In this document: one piece after another, positions 23,397-32,537 of the stretch
How the letters are laid out: every line of letters starts with the position of its first letter
Numbering within the stretch: position 1 is the first letter of the stretch
NCBI GenBank assembly: GCA_021201475.1
Contig: JAJQEV010000007.1
Location: 37,116 to 101,115, forward strand
Reading direction: 5' to 3'
Source: Clostridiales bacterium
Lineage (GTDB): Bacteria; Bacillota; Clostridia; Oscillospirales; Oscillospiraceae
Length of the DNA stretch: 64,000 nt
Position numbers and translations under genes: made by a program
Notes under the pieces: model-generated
The model's database searches: none
The model's input: only the letters and a program-made list of their open reading frames with translations
Told to the model about the DNA's origin: nothing

Positions 23397-23443
23397 ACAG
23401 CATCCGTTCCGGTATCCCATCGGAACGGATGCTGTCTGTTTTT
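23397..23443. terminator. Strong bidirectional terminator
   Basis: A perfect 14-bp stem ACAGCATCCGTTCC/GGAACGGATGCTGT with T-rich tails on both strands, between the convergent guaB and a small membrane-protein gene. Confidence 0.9.
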
Positions 23444-23456
23444 ATTCAAGCCAGGT

Positions 23457-23858
23457 TTAACCCTTCTCCGGAAGGAAGGCCACTACCGCCTCTGCCAGCA
23501 GCAGGGCGGAAATGAGGGCGCCCGGGACGGTGAAACAGCGAACCCCAAACAGGAGCGGGGAAAGTGACATCAGAACGGCAATGACGGATAGCCCCTTGAG
23601 CGCCGACTTCCCCTTCCCTGCCCACAAATATAACACGCCCACCGCCAGCAGCAGGCAGGAGAGGATTGCCGTCAGCAACGGGCCAAACAGGGCGTATCCA
23701 AATGGGGTCAGGCTGAAATAGGAGTAGGTCCTCCGAATCGTATCGATGCTGCCGTCCTCAGCCTGGACGCCGAAGTTCAGCACCGCACCGTAGGGCAGCA
23801 GCTCCAGCAACACCGCCGCAGCCGGCAAAAGGACGAACCGCAGCTTCCTGCCCTTCAA
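23457..23858 (-). CDS. Small four-helix membrane protein, unknown function
   Basis: 133 residues starting at TTG 23858, with GGAAGGGGG about ten bases upstream. Four hydrophobic segments at roughly residues 7-30, 50-75, 88-105 and 110-130; the first may act as a signal anchor. No catalytic motif is visible. It lies 21 bp after the 53-residue membrane peptide gene 23880-24041 and both share promoter 24105-24133, so the two probably act together. Confidence 0.7.
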   Translation of the reverse strand: MKGRKLRFVLLPAAAVLLELLPYGAVLNFGVQAEDGSIDTIRRTYSYFSLTPFGYALFGPLLTAILSCLLLAVGVLYLWAGKGKSALKGLSVIAVLMSLSPLLFGVRCFTVPGALISALLLAEAVVAFLPEKG

Positions 23859-23879
23859 GGCAATCAGCCCCCTTCCGGC

Positions 23880-24041
23880 TCAGATGGTGTAGTAGCCCAA
23901 ATCGTTATCGTCGTCCTCCACGATTTCCAAGCAGAGGTGGTTGAACTGTCCGCACAGCCTGAGGATACAGCAAAACAGGCCCGCAATGGCGAGGCTGACG
24001 CCGACGATTTTTCCGATGAGTTTCAGCTTATTGGTATTCAT
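23880..24041 (-). CDS. Small single-span membrane protein (53 residues)
   Basis: A short gene read directly from the sequence: ATG at 24041 with GGAGG six bases upstream, stop TGA at 23880. It begins MNTNKLKLIGKIVG, has one hydrophobic span at about residues 9-29 containing two adjacent Cys, and ends with an acidic tail (EIVEDDDNDLGYYTI). The good ribosome site, the promoter upstream and tight spacing to the next gene support it as real. Function unknown; it could be a partner or regulator of the downstream membrane protein. Confidence 0.72.
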   Translation of the reverse strand: MNTNKLKLIGKIVGVSLAIAGLFCCILRLCGQFNHLCLEIVEDDDNDLGYYTI

Positions 24042-24104
24042 AGGAACCTCCATAGACCTGACGCCTGCCCCCTAACGGAGCAGAAGCGTTGTTCTTCTGC
24101 CCTT

Positions 24105-24133
24105 AGTTTACAGGAAACTACTGGAAAAGGCAA
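24105..24133 (-). promoter_or_regulatory. Sigma-A promoter of the two small membrane-protein genes
   Basis: Minus strand: -35 TTGCCT (24133-24128), 17-bp spacer, -10 TAAACT (24110-24105). Confidence 0.65.
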
Positions 24134-24282
24134 TTAAATTTTTATGAAATTTGCATTTGCCACTTAAGATCCTGTTCCCTGTGTTTGCTCATAAGCGGAA
24201 GCTGTTATTCAGGAAGATGCAGGAACTATTTGCTGCTTGATCTTCTGTGTGCTCCAAAAACCAAAAAATATTGCGTAACAGA

Positions 24283-24311
24283 TTGAAAAAAACGTTTTCT
24301 TATGATATGAT
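24283..24311 (+). promoter_or_regulatory. Promoter of the GH3 gene with a palindrome in the spacer
   Basis: -35 TTGAAA (24283-24288), 17-bp spacer, -10 TATGAT (24306-24311). The spacer begins with the perfect palindrome AAAACGTTTT (24289-24298), a plausible LacI/CcpA-type operator core because such sites centre on CG. The transcript would carry a leader of about 165 nt with a CTGCC/GGCAG hairpin (about 24409-24430). This covers the gene-free stretch 24042-24482. Confidence 0.68.
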
Positions 24312-24482
24312 GCTTACAAGGTATGTCCAACATGGAAGAATCGCCCGTATTACCACCATTCTCTCAACGCCCCCCGGGTTCACAGCCAGGCAGCGACAGA
24401 TGTATCCGCTGCCACACTGTGGGGGCAGTCTGGTGTAAAGTAAAGTGCGGGAAGTTTCCGCATCACAACCAAGGAGGTTATC

Positions 24483-27473
24483 ATGAAGGAAGAAAAAACA
24501 AAGAAAAAAGCGCTTAAAAAAGCCTATAAACAGGCGAAGCGTAAATCCATCCGGCCCTTTAAGGGGCTGAGTATCCTGTGCATTGTCGTTGCGGCCATTA
24601 TGGCTCCTGTCTTTATTGTCCTGTCCATCTTTGACAATACGGTGGCGGCCTATGTGGGCGGCACCTTCTGGGAGCTGGTAAATGAGGACGAGAGCGCCCA
24701 GTACTACACCAGCGACTTTGACTCTGTAGAGGAGATGACAGAGTATGGCCTGGAGCTGGCCGAACTGGTGGAGGCTGAGGGCGCGGCCCTGCTGCTGAAC
24801 GAGAACAACGCCCTGCCCCTGGATAGCGGAGCTGCGGTGAGCTGCTTCTCCACCTCATCGGTGAACCTGGTCTACGGCGGCACCGGCTCCGGCAACGTGG
24901 ACGCCTCCAGTGCGGATACCCTGAAAACCGCCTTGGAGAAGGAGGGCTTCTCCGTCAACAAAACTCTGTGGGACTTCTACACTGAAGGCGCCGGGGCGGA
25001 CTACGCCCGGGTGACGGCCAGCGTTGTGAGTACGGACAGCGCCACCGTTTCCGAGGCCCCCTGGAGTGCCTATACCGATGAAGTCATTGACTCCGTGGCC
25101 GATTACGGCGACGCCGCCATCGTGGTATTCTCCCGCATCGGCGGCGAGGGCGCTGACCTGGAGTACGAGGACACCAATTATCTGGCCCTGGACGAAAATG
25201 AGAAAGAGATGATGGCCCAACTCGCTGCTCTGAAGGAGGCGGGGACGATAGATAAAATTATCGTCCTCATCAACTCTGCCAACGCCCTCCAGGTGGACTT
25301 CCTGAAGGACAACGAGTATGATATAGACGCCTGCCTGTGGATCGGCGACGTGGGCATCACCGGCATCAACGCCGTAGCCGAGATCCTTAGCGGGGCAGTC
25401 AACCCCTCCGGAAGCCTGGTGGATACCTACTGCTATGATAACTACTCCTCCCCTGCCATGGCTAACTTCACCCCGGTAACCTACAGCGGGGACACCAGCG
25501 CTATCCCCAGCAGCGCGGATACCTACATGGTCTATCAGGAAGGCATCTACGTTGGATACAAGTATTACGAGACCCGCTATGAGGATACCGTCATGGGGAC
25601 AGGAAACACAGCCGGCTACGTTTACTCGGATGATGTGGCCTTCCCCTTCGGCTACGGCCTGAGTTATACCACCTTTGCCTACAGCGATATGGCCGTAGCG
25701 TATGACGTAGGAGAGGACACCTACACTGTCTCCGTCACCGTCACCAACACCGGAGACACCTATTCCGGCAAGGAGACCGTTCAGGTCTATGTCCAGTCCC
25801 CCTACACCGATTATGATAAGGAAAACGGCGTGGAGAAGGCATCTGTCTCCCTCGTTGGCTTTGGCAAGACGGAGATCCTCGCCCCCGGCGCATCTGAGAC
25901 GCTGGCTATCACCGTCAACAAGAGCGACATCGCCTCCTTTGACACCTATGGCGCTGGCACTTATATCCTGGACGCTGGCGACTACTACCTGACCGCCGCA
26001 ACGGACGCTCACAATGCCGTTAACAACATCCTGGCTGCCAAGGGCTACACCGTGGCCGATGGCATGACCTCTGATGGGGATACCACCCTGGTCTACAGCT
26101 GGACAGAGGACACGCTGGACACTACCACCTACGCTGTCTCTGCCAACGGTACGGCAATTACCAGCCAACTCTCCGATGCAGACCCCAATCTCTATGACGG
26201 CATTGATTCTGAGGTCACCTGGCTCTCCCGCAGCGACTGGACAGGCACCTGGCCTTCTGAGACGGTACAGTTCACTCTGACCGACACCCTTATCGCCGAC
26301 CTCCAGGATGTGCAGTATGACGCTTCCAACTATGACAGCGTGGAAATGCCAACCCTGAATGCGGACAACGGCCTTACCCTGTATGACATGATTGGCCTGG
26401 ACTACGACGACCCCCTGTGGGAGGATTTGCTGGATCAGATGAGCTACGACGAGATGGTCAGCCTCATTGGCGACGCCTTCCACTGGACCATGCCCATTGA
26501 GTCCATCCAGGCTCCCGGCACCCGGGATGAGAACGGCCCCCAGGGCCTGACCGCCAGTCTGCTTGGCTCTGACGCCACCCAGTTGGAGGCCACCGCCTTC
26601 ACCTCTGAGGACGTGATGGCTGCCACCTTCAACGTGAACATCATGACCGAAATCGGCAACGTCATCGGCAATAACTGTCTGGAGGCAGACATTGCCTGTC
26701 TGTACGGCCCCGGCAACAACATTCACCGCACACCCTATGGTGGCCGCAACTTTGAATATTACTCTGAGGACGGCTTCCTGTCCGGCAAGATGTGCCAGTA
26801 CGAGGTAGCCGCCATCCAGGCCAAGGGTGTCCAGGTGGTGATGAAGCACTTCGCCCTGAACGACTGCGAGCAGGACCGTATCGGCCTGGGCGTGTGGCTC
26901 AATGAACAAACCGCCCGTGAGCTCTACCTGAAGGCGTTCCAGGCCCCCATCGAGGAGGGCAACGGCAATGGCGTCATGGTGGCTTACACCCGCTGGGGCT
27001 GCACCTGGTCCGGCGGCAACTATGGCCTCATCACCGGCATCGTCCGGGGTGAGTGGGGCTGTGACGGCATGATCATCACTGACAACGTCCTGACCACTTA
27101 TGTCAACGGAGTGGACGGCGTGATGGCAGGCGTCTCTATTTATGATGCCATGCTGCCCTACGTCACCGACCAGCTTCCCGACTACGAGGAGGACGCCGTA
27201 GTGGTCACCGCCATGCGCGAGGCCAGCCATCACGATCTGTATGCCATCGCCAATTCCGTAGGCATGAACGGCGTGGGGGCCGATACCACTGTCAAGCTGA
27301 CCCAGCCCACCATAATTTTTATCACGGAAATCATCACCTGTGCGGCTGCTTTCTTTGCCCTGCTGTTTGCGGTGCTGTGGTTCCTGGGCGTGCGGAAATT
27401 CCGCAAGACCGAAGAATATGCCGCATACAAGGCATATTTGGCGGAACGGAAAGCAGCAAAGGCTAACCGCTGA
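24483..27473 (+). CDS. Membrane-anchored glycoside hydrolase family 3 protein with permuted domains
   Basis: 996 residues. A basic start (residues 1-27) leads into a membrane span (28-50). Then comes the GH3 C-terminal alpha/beta domain (about 65-330), a fibronectin-III-like domain (about 405-500), a linker, and only then the GH3 TIM barrel (about 630-920), the reverse of the usual order. In the barrel KHFALN (K788/H789) and GCDGMIITDN (putative nucleophile D867) are present, though the usual SDW is TDN. A second membrane span lies at about 943-968, followed by a basic cytoplasmic tail. The catalytic part would face outward. Likely a beta-glycosidase; substrate unknown. AAGGAGG precedes the start. 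Confidence 0.9.
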   Translation: MKEEKTKKKALKKAYKQAKRKSIRPFKGLSILCIVVAAIMAPVFIVLSIFDNTVAAYVGGTFWELVNEDESAQYYTSDFDSVEEMTEYGLELAELVEAEGAALLLNENNALPLDSGAAVSCFSTSSVNLVYGGTGSGNVDASSADTLKTALEKEGFSVNKTLWDFYTEGAGADYARVTASVVSTDSATVSEAPWSAYTDEVIDSVADYGDAAIVVFSRIGGEGADLEYEDTNYLALDENEKEMMAQLAALKEAGTIDKIIVLINSANALQVDFLKDNEYDIDACLWIGDVGITGINAVAEILSGAVNPSGSLVDTYCYDNYSSPAMANFTPVTYSGDTSAIPSSADTYMVYQEGIYVGYKYYETRYEDTVMGTGNTAGYVYSDDVAFPFGYGLSYTTFAYSDMAVAYDVGEDTYTVSVTVTNTGDTYSGKETVQVYVQSPYTDYDKENGVEKASVSLVGFGKTEILAPGASETLAITVNKSDIASFDTYGAGTYILDAGDYYLTAATDAHNAVNNILAAKGYTVADGMTSDGDTTLVYSWTEDTLDTTTYAVSANGTAITSQLSDADPNLYDGIDSEVTWLSRSDWTGTWPSETVQFTLTDTLIADLQDVQYDASNYDSVEMPTLNADNGLTLYDMIGLDYDDPLWEDLLDQMSYDEMVSLIGDAFHWTMPIESIQAPGTRDENGPQGLTASLLGSDATQLEATAFTSEDVMAATFNVNIMTEIGNVIGNNCLEADIACLYGPGNNIHRTPYGGRNFEYYSEDGFLSGKMCQYEVAAIQAKGVQVVMKHFALNDCEQDRIGLGVWLNEQTARELYLKAFQAPIEEGNGNGVMVAYTRWGCTWSGGNYGLITGIVRGEWGCDGMIITDNVLTTYVNGVDGVMAGVSIYDAMLPYVTDQLPDYEEDAVVVTAMREASHHDLYAIANSVGMNGVGADTTVKLTQPTIIFITEIITCAAAFFALLFAVLWFLGVRKFRKTEEYAAYKAYLAERKAAKANR

Positions 27474-27651
27474 TTGTTTCGCGCCATCACGCCTGAAAAA
27501 CGGATAACCGGCTGCCCGGCGCATTGTCAACGCCTTCCAGGATCTGACCGCATTTACAGGCTCGCACTCCATCCCCTGCGCACGAATCTGCCTGAATGGG
27601 AATTAGGATACCTGATGTAAACATGGCGTTCTTATATTGAGGAGTGAGAAT

Positions 27652-28968
27652 ATGTATTGCAAATACTGTGGAAAACAGAATGTAGACGGCGCAAGATTCT
27701 GCGCCGCCTGCGGGAAGCCGTTGCCGGTGATGCCGCCGAAGCAGCCGGAGCCGCAAAAGCCGCAAAAGGCGGTTTCCGGAAGGCTTATCGCTGTCCTGCT
27801 GCTGTTGCTGCTGATCGGCGTTGTTGGCTGGGCGATCGCTACAGACCGCATCAGCTTGGGGGCATCGCAGCAGACAGCAGAAGAAAGCGATGATGTAGGT
27901 GTTGAAACAGACGGCGCATCGTCTGCTCAGTCAGAGGGCTATGCGGACAGCGCCGCCTCCGGCGAGCCGGAACCGGAAGCAGACGCCGCTGCGGATGCCT
28001 CTGATGTATCCGGCGACACCTCGTCCGAATCATCTGCGGTTACGCCAGAGGAAGAAGAGCAGGAGGCGGAAGGCTCGGACGCATCTCCGCTGACCAGCGC
28101 CTATGCGGATGACAGGAGCTATTACGGCAACTCGTTTGAAAACTCCTCTCAGGGCGGCACTATGGTGGCCTCCGGCAGTTGGATCTACTACGTTTCACAA
28201 AGCAGCGGCTTTTCGATCTGGAGGATGCGGACGGACGGCACGGAGCAAACCCTGGTTTCCTCCACGCCTGCAAGGCACATCAGTATGTTGGGGGATTATC
28301 TTTATTACCGTGCGCTGGGGACAGGCTACCTGCACCGTCTCAATGTGGAGACCGGAAGCGACACCGTACTGGTGGCCCGTGACATCTATGAGCCAAAGGT
28401 GGTCGGGGAATACATCTACTACGAAGACCAGTCTGACGATTCCTACGACCTGTACCGCTGCGACCTGGACGGCTCCAACGAGGTCAAAATCACGGATGGC
28501 GTCGTCTTCTACTGCTGCGTGACCGATACCCGCATTTACTACCTCGACACCAGAGACGGCAGGAGAGGGTTCTCTGTCGCGCTGGACGGCTCGGACAAGC
28601 AGCTCTGGTTTGACGGCCGCGTCGGCAGCATCGACTATGTGGACGGCACCGTTTATTTCACCGACATGGATAACGGCGGCCTGTACAGGATGGAGGCCGG
28701 AACCAGTACCTATACGCTGGTGAGCAGCATGACCATGCAGTCCATCAACATCTATGACGGCTGGATCTACTTTTCCAATCCGGACAACGGCGGCGCATTG
28801 ACCAAGGCAAACCTCAGCAATGTCAATGAGGTGGTCATTCTGAGTACCGCCGACTGCGAACTGATCAATGTATGCGGCGGCTGGGTGCAGTATCACGCCG
28901 ACGGAGGCCCGGACGATGATGACTACTACTGGGTTCCCACCAGCGGCGGCATCGTCGTGCAGTTCTGA
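27652..28968 (+). CDS. Zinc-ribbon, membrane-anchored DUF5050-type propeller protein
   Basis: 438 residues from ATG 27652 (AGGAG upstream; an earlier in-frame ATG lacks a site). Residues 3-20 form a C-x2-C...C-x2-C zinc ribbon facing the cytoplasm, a membrane span lies at about 45-65, then an acidic, Ser-rich linker to about 150. The rest is made of repeated beta-blades with motifs such as GSWIYYVSQSSG, GDYLYYRALG, GEYIYYEDQ and GWIYFSNPDNGG, characteristic of DUF5050/TolB-like propellers. Probably an extracellular sensor or binding domain tethered to a cytoplasmic ribbon. Function unknown. A perfect hairpin terminator follows. Confidence 0.85.
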   Translation: MYCKYCGKQNVDGARFCAACGKPLPVMPPKQPEPQKPQKAVSGRLIAVLLLLLLIGVVGWAIATDRISLGASQQTAEESDDVGVETDGASSAQSEGYADSAASGEPEPEADAAADASDVSGDTSSESSAVTPEEEEQEAEGSDASPLTSAYADDRSYYGNSFENSSQGGTMVASGSWIYYVSQSSGFSIWRMRTDGTEQTLVSSTPARHISMLGDYLYYRALGTGYLHRLNVETGSDTVLVARDIYEPKVVGEYIYYEDQSDDSYDLYRCDLDGSNEVKITDGVVFYCCVTDTRIYYLDTRDGRRGFSVALDGSDKQLWFDGRVGSIDYVDGTVYFTDMDNGGLYRMEAGTSTYTLVSSMTMQSINIYDGWIYFSNPDNGGALTKANLSNVNEVVILSTADCELINVCGGWVQYHADGGPDDDDYYWVPTSGGIVVQF

Positions 28969-29002
28969 ATTTGTGGTTGTTTGACGCTTGCATATACGGA
29001 CG

Positions 29003-29040
29003 GAAAGCCGCTTATCGATTTGACTCGATAAGCGGCTTTC
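29003..29040. terminator. Perfect 16-bp hairpin terminator
   Basis: GAAAGCCGCTTATCGA pairs with its exact complement across a 6-base loop, 34 bases after the DUF5050 gene. The T-tail is short (the stem ends in TTTC). Confidence 0.75.
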
Positions 29041-29120
29041 TGCTATGTAGTGCAGCCGGAAGGCGGCAGAAGTTCCCTTGTGGACAGTTTATTTGTCCGG
29101 TGTCGGTCCCTTGCCTGCAA

Positions 29121-29160
29121 CAAAATGCGGAGGCCGGTGAACACACAAACCGGCCTCCGC
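29121..29160 (-). terminator. Probable terminator of the aromatic operon
   Basis: Minus strand: GCGGAGGCCGGT pairs perfectly with ACCGGCCTCCGC (10-base loop), followed by ATTTTGTTG. It is about 240 bases after aroE. Between it and aroE (29161-29402) I see only short unsupported frames. Confidence 0.65.
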
Positions 29161-29402
29161 AGGAGATATTAGAGTTACCAGAAGCGGCTCAAGTGCATGA
29201 CGCCTATGGAGTTCCACGCTGCCGCTTAACTGCATGAATAGATGGCCTCCGCCTTAGAGCAAAGACCATCTTCATAGTAATCCTTTTTTCACTGTCTACT
29301 TGACAGGGGGCACTTCATTTCCGTGCCGTTGAGGGGGATGTTTATTCACGGTTGCTCCCGCACAGGCCGCAATACAGGATTCCTCCCGTTTCTGTGCAGA
29401 CT

Positions 29403-30269
29403 TTACGCCTGATACTGCTGCACTACCGGCTCCAGCAGCCGAGCCATGGCCGCCCCGTCGATGGAGGTCTGGGTAAATTCCTCCAGGGCGTAGATAGCCT
29501 GCCACACCAGCAGGCCGATGCCGTTCAGCGCGGTGCGGCCCTGCTCCCCCGCCCGTCTCAGCAGGCTGGTGGCGGCGGGGCTGTAAATCAGGTCGCACAC
29601 CGGTGCATGGGCGGGCAGGGCGTCCAGGAAGTCCAGGGAGGCAAAGTCCGCCCCCGTTCCCTTCATGCCCAGGGAGGTGCAGTTCACCAGGAGGTCGGCA
29701 TGGCGGACGCCCTCGGTCAGCTCCGCCTGGGAAAACCCTTTGGCCTCCATCCGTTCCGGCGCGTAGCGGCAAAGCTGCTCCGCCTTGGACACCGTCCGGT
29801 TGCACACGGTAATGTGGGCCGCCCCCTGCTGCAGCAGCTTCAGCGCCACAGACTTGGCCGCGCCGCCGGTGCCCAATATGGTCACGTTCCGCCCCGCCGG
29901 GTCGATGCCCCGCCGGAGCAGGGACTGGTAAAAGCCTCTGCCATCGGTATTGCAGCCGTACCATCTGCCGCCCCGCAGACAGACCGTGTTCACCGCCTGG
30001 AACAGCGCCGCGTCCTCGTCCAGCCCGTCCATCAGAGGCACCATGTCCACCTTATGGGGCATGGTGCAGTTGAAGCCCGCAAAGTCCAGCAGCTTGGCCG
30101 CGTCCAGCCACGCCTTTGCCTGGCCCTTTGCCACAGGCTGACACAGGTAGACGTAGTTCAGCCCCAGGGCCTGAATCATGGTGTTTTGCAGCAGCGGGGA
30201 CAGGGAATGAAGCACCGGGTCGCCAATGACCGCCAGCTTCCGGCTGTCGTTTTCATAGGAAAGCTGCAT
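29403..30269 (-). CDS. aroE: Shikimate 5-dehydrogenase
   Basis: 288 residues. The N-terminal substrate domain has SLSPLLQNTMIQ and NCTMPHKVD, whose Lys is catalytic; the NADP domain opens with GTGGAAKSV, and NRT after it favours NADPH. It reduces 3-dehydroshikimate to shikimate. Last gene of the six-gene aro operon, 12 bp after pheA. The enzymes for dehydroquinate dehydratase and shikimate kinase are not in this cluster. Confidence 0.96.
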   Translation of the reverse strand: MQLSYENDSRKLAVIGDPVLHSLSPLLQNTMIQALGLNYVYLCQPVAKGQAKAWLDAAKLLDFAGFNCTMPHKVDMVPLMDGLDEDAALFQAVNTVCLRGGRWYGCNTDGRGFYQSLLRRGIDPAGRNVTILGTGGAAKSVALKLLQQGAAHITVCNRTVSKAEQLCRYAPERMEAKGFSQAELTEGVRHADLLVNCTSLGMKGTGADFASLDFLDALPAHAPVCDLIYSPAATSLLRRAGEQGRTALNGIGLLVWQAIYALEEFTQTSIDGAAMARLLEPVVQQYQA

Positions 30270-30281
30270 GGTGTCCCCTCC

Positions 30282-31442
30282 TCACTCGCTGCGGCAGTAG
30301 TTGCCCAGAATGCGGAAGCTCAGCGTCTCGTCGATGAGTTGGTGAATGACATCGTCCATGCCGCCGCCGTTCAGGTGACCGGTGAAGTCGGCAAAGAAGG
30401 TGTACTCCCAGCTCCGCCCGGGAATGGGGCGGGACTCCAGCTTCAGCAGGTTAAGCCCGTTGGTGGCGAATACGGACAGGATACGGTGCAGGCTCCCCTC
30501 AGTGTGGGGGACGGTAAAGACCACGCTGACCTTATCCGCCTCCTCGCCCCCGCAGGGCTTTTCCGCCACCACCACGAAGCGGGTGTAATTGTTCCGGTTA
30601 TCGTTGATTTTTTCGGCCAGAATGTCCATATTGTACAGCTTGGCCGCCCGGCGGCTGGCGATGGCCGCCTTGCTGACATCGCCGGACTCCGCCACCAGCT
30701 TGGCGGCGGCGGCGGTGTTCAGCTCCACATTCTGCGCCCACTGGGGGAAGGTGGCTAAAAAGTCCCGGCACTGGAAGAAGCCCTGCTCGTGAGAGTAAAC
30801 GTCCGTAATGCTGCCCAGGCTGGCGCCGTGGGGAGCCAACAGGCAATGCTCCACATGAACGGTGGTCTCCCCCACGATATAGCAGCCGTACTTGCCCAGC
30901 AGGTCGTATACATCGTTGATGGAGCCGGTGGAGCTGTTCTCGATGGGCAGCACGCCGTAGCCGCCCAGCCCCTCCCGGATGGCAAGGAAAACCCCTTCAA
31001 AGCTGCGGGCGCTGGTGCGGTCACAGTTTTCGCCAAAATATTGGATGGTGGCTTCCTCGCCGTAGGCCCCAGGCTTACCCTGGAAGATGACCCGGTCAGT
31101 CTCCGGCCGCCAGCCTACCGTGTCCACCGCTTCGTGGTACTCTTTATAAGCCCGCTCCTTGGCCGGGTTCCAGCCCCCCAGCAGCTTGGTTTGAATCATG
31201 CGGCTCTGGGCCATGATTTGCTCATACAGGGCGACGACGTAGGGCCGCAGCGCCTTGTCCTCCACCAGGGCGGCCTTGGCAGTCAACACCTCCTGCTCCC
31301 GTCCCGGGTCCAGGATGGCCTTGTCGTTTTTCAGCTTATACTCCCCCACCTGCCGGCTGACCCGCATCCGCTGCTCGTACAGCGGCACGATTTGCCGGTC
31401 GATGGCGTCTATCTCTTTGCGCAGTTCGTCCAGTTCTGACAT
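30282..31442 (-). CDS. pheA: Bifunctional chorismate mutase / prephenate dehydratase
   Basis: 386 residues from ATG 31442 (AGGAGGG upstream). Residues 1-90 are an AroQ-type chorismate mutase (LRKEIDAIDRQIVPLYEQRM). The prephenate dehydratase domain follows from about 110 (FQGKPGAYGEEA, GVLPIENSSTGSI, NYTRFVVV with the catalytic Thr), and an ACT domain closes the protein with TEGSLHRIL and ESRP, which bind phenylalanine for feedback inhibition. It turns chorismate into phenylpyruvate. Its presence makes Phe the only end-product branch encoded in this operon. Confidence 0.96.
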   Translation of the reverse strand: MSELDELRKEIDAIDRQIVPLYEQRMRVSRQVGEYKLKNDKAILDPGREQEVLTAKAALVEDKALRPYVVALYEQIMAQSRMIQTKLLGGWNPAKERAYKEYHEAVDTVGWRPETDRVIFQGKPGAYGEEATIQYFGENCDRTSARSFEGVFLAIREGLGGYGVLPIENSSTGSINDVYDLLGKYGCYIVGETTVHVEHCLLAPHGASLGSITDVYSHEQGFFQCRDFLATFPQWAQNVELNTAAAAKLVAESGDVSKAAIASRRAAKLYNMDILAEKINDNRNNYTRFVVVAEKPCGGEEADKVSVVFTVPHTEGSLHRILSVFATNGLNLLKLESRPIPGRSWEYTFFADFTGHLNGGGMDDVIHQLIDETLSFRILGNYCRSE

Positions 31443-31458
31443 AGGGTTCCCTCCTGGT

Positions 31459-32520
31459 TCAAATTCCCAACAGTTCACAGGTGGCCAGTGCCGCCGCCGC
31501 CTCGATGACCGGCACCGCCCGGTGGCAGATGCAGGGGTCGTGCCGCCCCTCTATGGTCAGCTTGGCGTTCTCCATCTTTTCCAGGTCAATGGTGTCCTGC
31601 TCCTGGGCGATGGAGGGCGTGGGCCGGATGGCCACGGAGAACACCACCGGCATACCGTTGGTGATGCCGCCGTTGACGCCGCCGTTCACGTTGCCCAGAG
31701 TGTAAATGTTGCCCCGGGCGATGCGGATGGGGTCGTTGCACTCGCTGCCCCGCATGGAGGCCATGCCGAAGCCTGCGCCGAAGGCGACGCCCTTCACGGC
31801 GGGGACGGCAAACAGGTGCTGGGCAAAAACGCCCTCCACATTCTCCCCATAATCGGGAGCGCCCACTCCGGGCGGCAGACCCAGCACGGCGCACTCGATG
31901 ATACCGCCCACGCTGTCCTTTTCCGCTTTGGCCTGCAAAATGGCCTGCTGCATGGCCTCCCCCCTGCCGTCGTCCAGCACGGGGAAAGGCTTCTCCGCCA
32001 CCTGACGGAGCAGCGCCCGGCTCAGCGGTTCACCGGCGTTCTCCAGGGGCAGGTCCTCCACATCGGCGATGGAGCGGATGTGCGCGCCGATGGCGATGCC
32101 CTCCCGGGCCAAAATCTGCTTCGCCACCGCCCCGGCAAAGACCAGGGGGGCAGTCAGACGACCGGAGAAGTGGCCGCCGCCACGATAATCGTTGTAGCCG
32201 TCATAGCGGAGGAAGCCGGTATAGTCGGCATGGCCGGGCCGGGGCAGGTATTGCAGCTTGCTGTAGTCCTTGGAGTGCTGGTCCGTGTTCCGGATGACGG
32301 CGCAGAGGGGGGTGCCGGTGGTCTGCCCCTCAAACATCCCGGAGAGGATCTCCGGTACGTCTGCCTCCTTCCGGGCCGTGGACAGAGGGCCTTTCCCCGG
32401 GGCCCGGCGGGAAAGCTCGAAGGCGATCTCGTCCATGTCCAGTTCAATGCCCGCCGGGACGCCGGACAGCGTCACCCCGATGGCCGGGCCGTGGCTCTCG
32501 CCAAAGATGGTGTGTTTCAT
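31459..32520 (-). CDS. aroC: Chorismate synthase
   Basis: 353 residues from ATG 32520 with GGGAGG upstream. GESHGPAIG at the start, RPGHADYTG, and the RGSEC/NGGVNGGITNGMP segments are family hallmarks. It eliminates phosphate from EPSP to form chorismate using reduced FMN. Lies 17 bp after aroA and 16 bp before pheA. Confidence 0.97.
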   Translation of the reverse strand: MKHTIFGESHGPAIGVTLSGVPAGIELDMDEIAFELSRRAPGKGPLSTARKEADVPEILSGMFEGQTTGTPLCAVIRNTDQHSKDYSKLQYLPRPGHADYTGFLRYDGYNDYRGGGHFSGRLTAPLVFAGAVAKQILAREGIAIGAHIRSIADVEDLPLENAGEPLSRALLRQVAEKPFPVLDDGRGEAMQQAILQAKAEKDSVGGIIECAVLGLPPGVGAPDYGENVEGVFAQHLFAVPAVKGVAFGAGFGMASMRGSECNDPIRIARGNIYTLGNVNGGVNGGITNGMPVVFSVAIRPTPSIAQEQDTIDLEKMENAKLTIEGRHDPCICHRAVPVIEAAAALATCELLGI

Positions 32521-32537
32521 AGTGGTTCCTCCCGATT

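Noticed and set aside
29204..29275. 23-codon frame on the minus strand with an AAGG site
   Set aside because: Very short, basic, downstream of aroE without its own promoter; support is too thin.
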